A DNA stretch of 64,000 nt, taken from NCBI RefSeq assembly GCF_004551525.1, contig NZ_SATR01000014.1, positions 57,917 to 121,916 of the forward strand. The letters are read 5' to 3'. A program made the translations under genes and the position numbers. The notes under the pieces were generated by a model. It did no database searches and had not been told where the DNA came from. It worked only from the letters and a program-made list of their open reading frames with translations. This document shows, in pieces, positions 63,919-64,000 of the stretch. The stretch is from Vibrio ouci. GTDB taxonomy: Bacteria > Pseudomonadota > Gammaproteobacteria > Enterobacterales > Vibrionaceae. The first letter of the stretch is position 1. Each line of letters begins with the position of its first letter.

Positions 63919-64000
63919 GTGTCTCGTATTCCAGCAGAAAGAAAAGAAGCCATATTGAAGAAGCTACTGCCTCCATATTCAATGTCAGTAAGCCAGTTGT
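63919..64000 (+). mobile_element. Start of an IS3-like transposase ORF (partial)
   Basis: From GTG 63919 the frame reads 'SRIPAERKEAILKKLLPPYS' and continues past the window edge. This is the usual start of a helix-turn-helix transposase orfA of IS3-like elements. A TGA lies two codons before the GTG. The left end of the element is probably between 63860 and 63915, but no terminal repeat can be defined without the other end. Confidence 0.65.

Noticed and set aside
63912..64000. An ATG at 63912 as the transposase start
   Set aside because: It is in another frame from the recognisable 'SRIPAERKEAILKK' sequence. The GTG at 63919 is in frame with it.

Overview
The window looks like a chromosomal stretch of a marine Vibrio. 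The evidence is the betI-betB-betA-choX-choW-choV osmoprotectant operon in the Vibrio order, an enterobacterial/Vibrio-type Ugd, many LysR regulators beside small catabolic operons, and moderate GC. No tRNA, rRNA, CRISPR array or prophage was seen. Most of the window is accessory metabolism rather than core housekeeping genes. All calls come from reading the sequence, and no database search was run.

Layout. (1) 1-8.1 kb: a sulfatase locus with a LysR regulator, a DUF1254 protein, a serine-type sulfatase, a FadL-type outer-membrane channel, a second DUF1254 gene broken by one in-frame amber codon, and the anaerobic sulfatase-maturing radical SAM enzyme, whose N-terminus contains a G10 tract. 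(2) 8.1-10 kb: a chemoreceptor. (3) 10.2-19.8 kb: a nearly complete purine breakdown island. 8-oxoguanine deaminase makes urate. PuuD, UraH, UraD, PuuE, Alc and AllA then take urate to glyoxylate and urea, and two NCS2 permeases supply purines. A shared palindrome (TTGTATACAA) sits on both sides of the divergent promoter region. (4) 20.1-29 kb: an unassigned glycan or glycolipid cluster of three glycosyltransferases, an ABC exporter and a protein with two fused phosphotransferase domains, with convergent ugd beside it. (5) 29.1-33 kb: an NAD(P)-binding protein, a diguanylate cyclase, a divergent tryptophanyl-tRNA synthetase preceded by a Trp-Trp leader peptide and switchable hairpins, a thioesterase and a LysR fragment.

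(6) 33.1-41.5 kb: an uncharacterised catabolic cluster with two unknown proteins, a BCCT carrier, an M19-like protein lacking expected metal ligands, an aldehyde dehydrogenase, RidA and a divergent LysR. (7) 41.5-46.4 kb: a periplasmic rhodanese, prolyl oligopeptidase, a kinase-like protein and a TPR membrane protein. (8) 46.5-48.5 kb: an ABC-F ATPase behind a 26-codon leader ORF and a four-segment translational attenuator. (9) 48.6-55.5 kb: choline uptake and glycine betaine synthesis, with a BetI-type operator and a G-depleted spacer upstream. (10) 55.9-63.5 kb: an MBL-fold protein, a flavoprotein, ferredoxin, a SnoaL-like protein, two LysR genes, an unknown secreted protein and a quinone-reductase-like enzyme. 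(11) 63.5-64 kb: a rearrangement scar where the end of a SpoU methyltransferase gene is fused to a second copy of the ferredoxin 3' end, followed by the start of an insertion sequence.

The most notable finds are the two ribosome-sensing attenuators (trpS-like gene and ABC-F gene), the unassigned glycan/ABC/phosphotransferase cluster and the BCCT/M19-like cluster.
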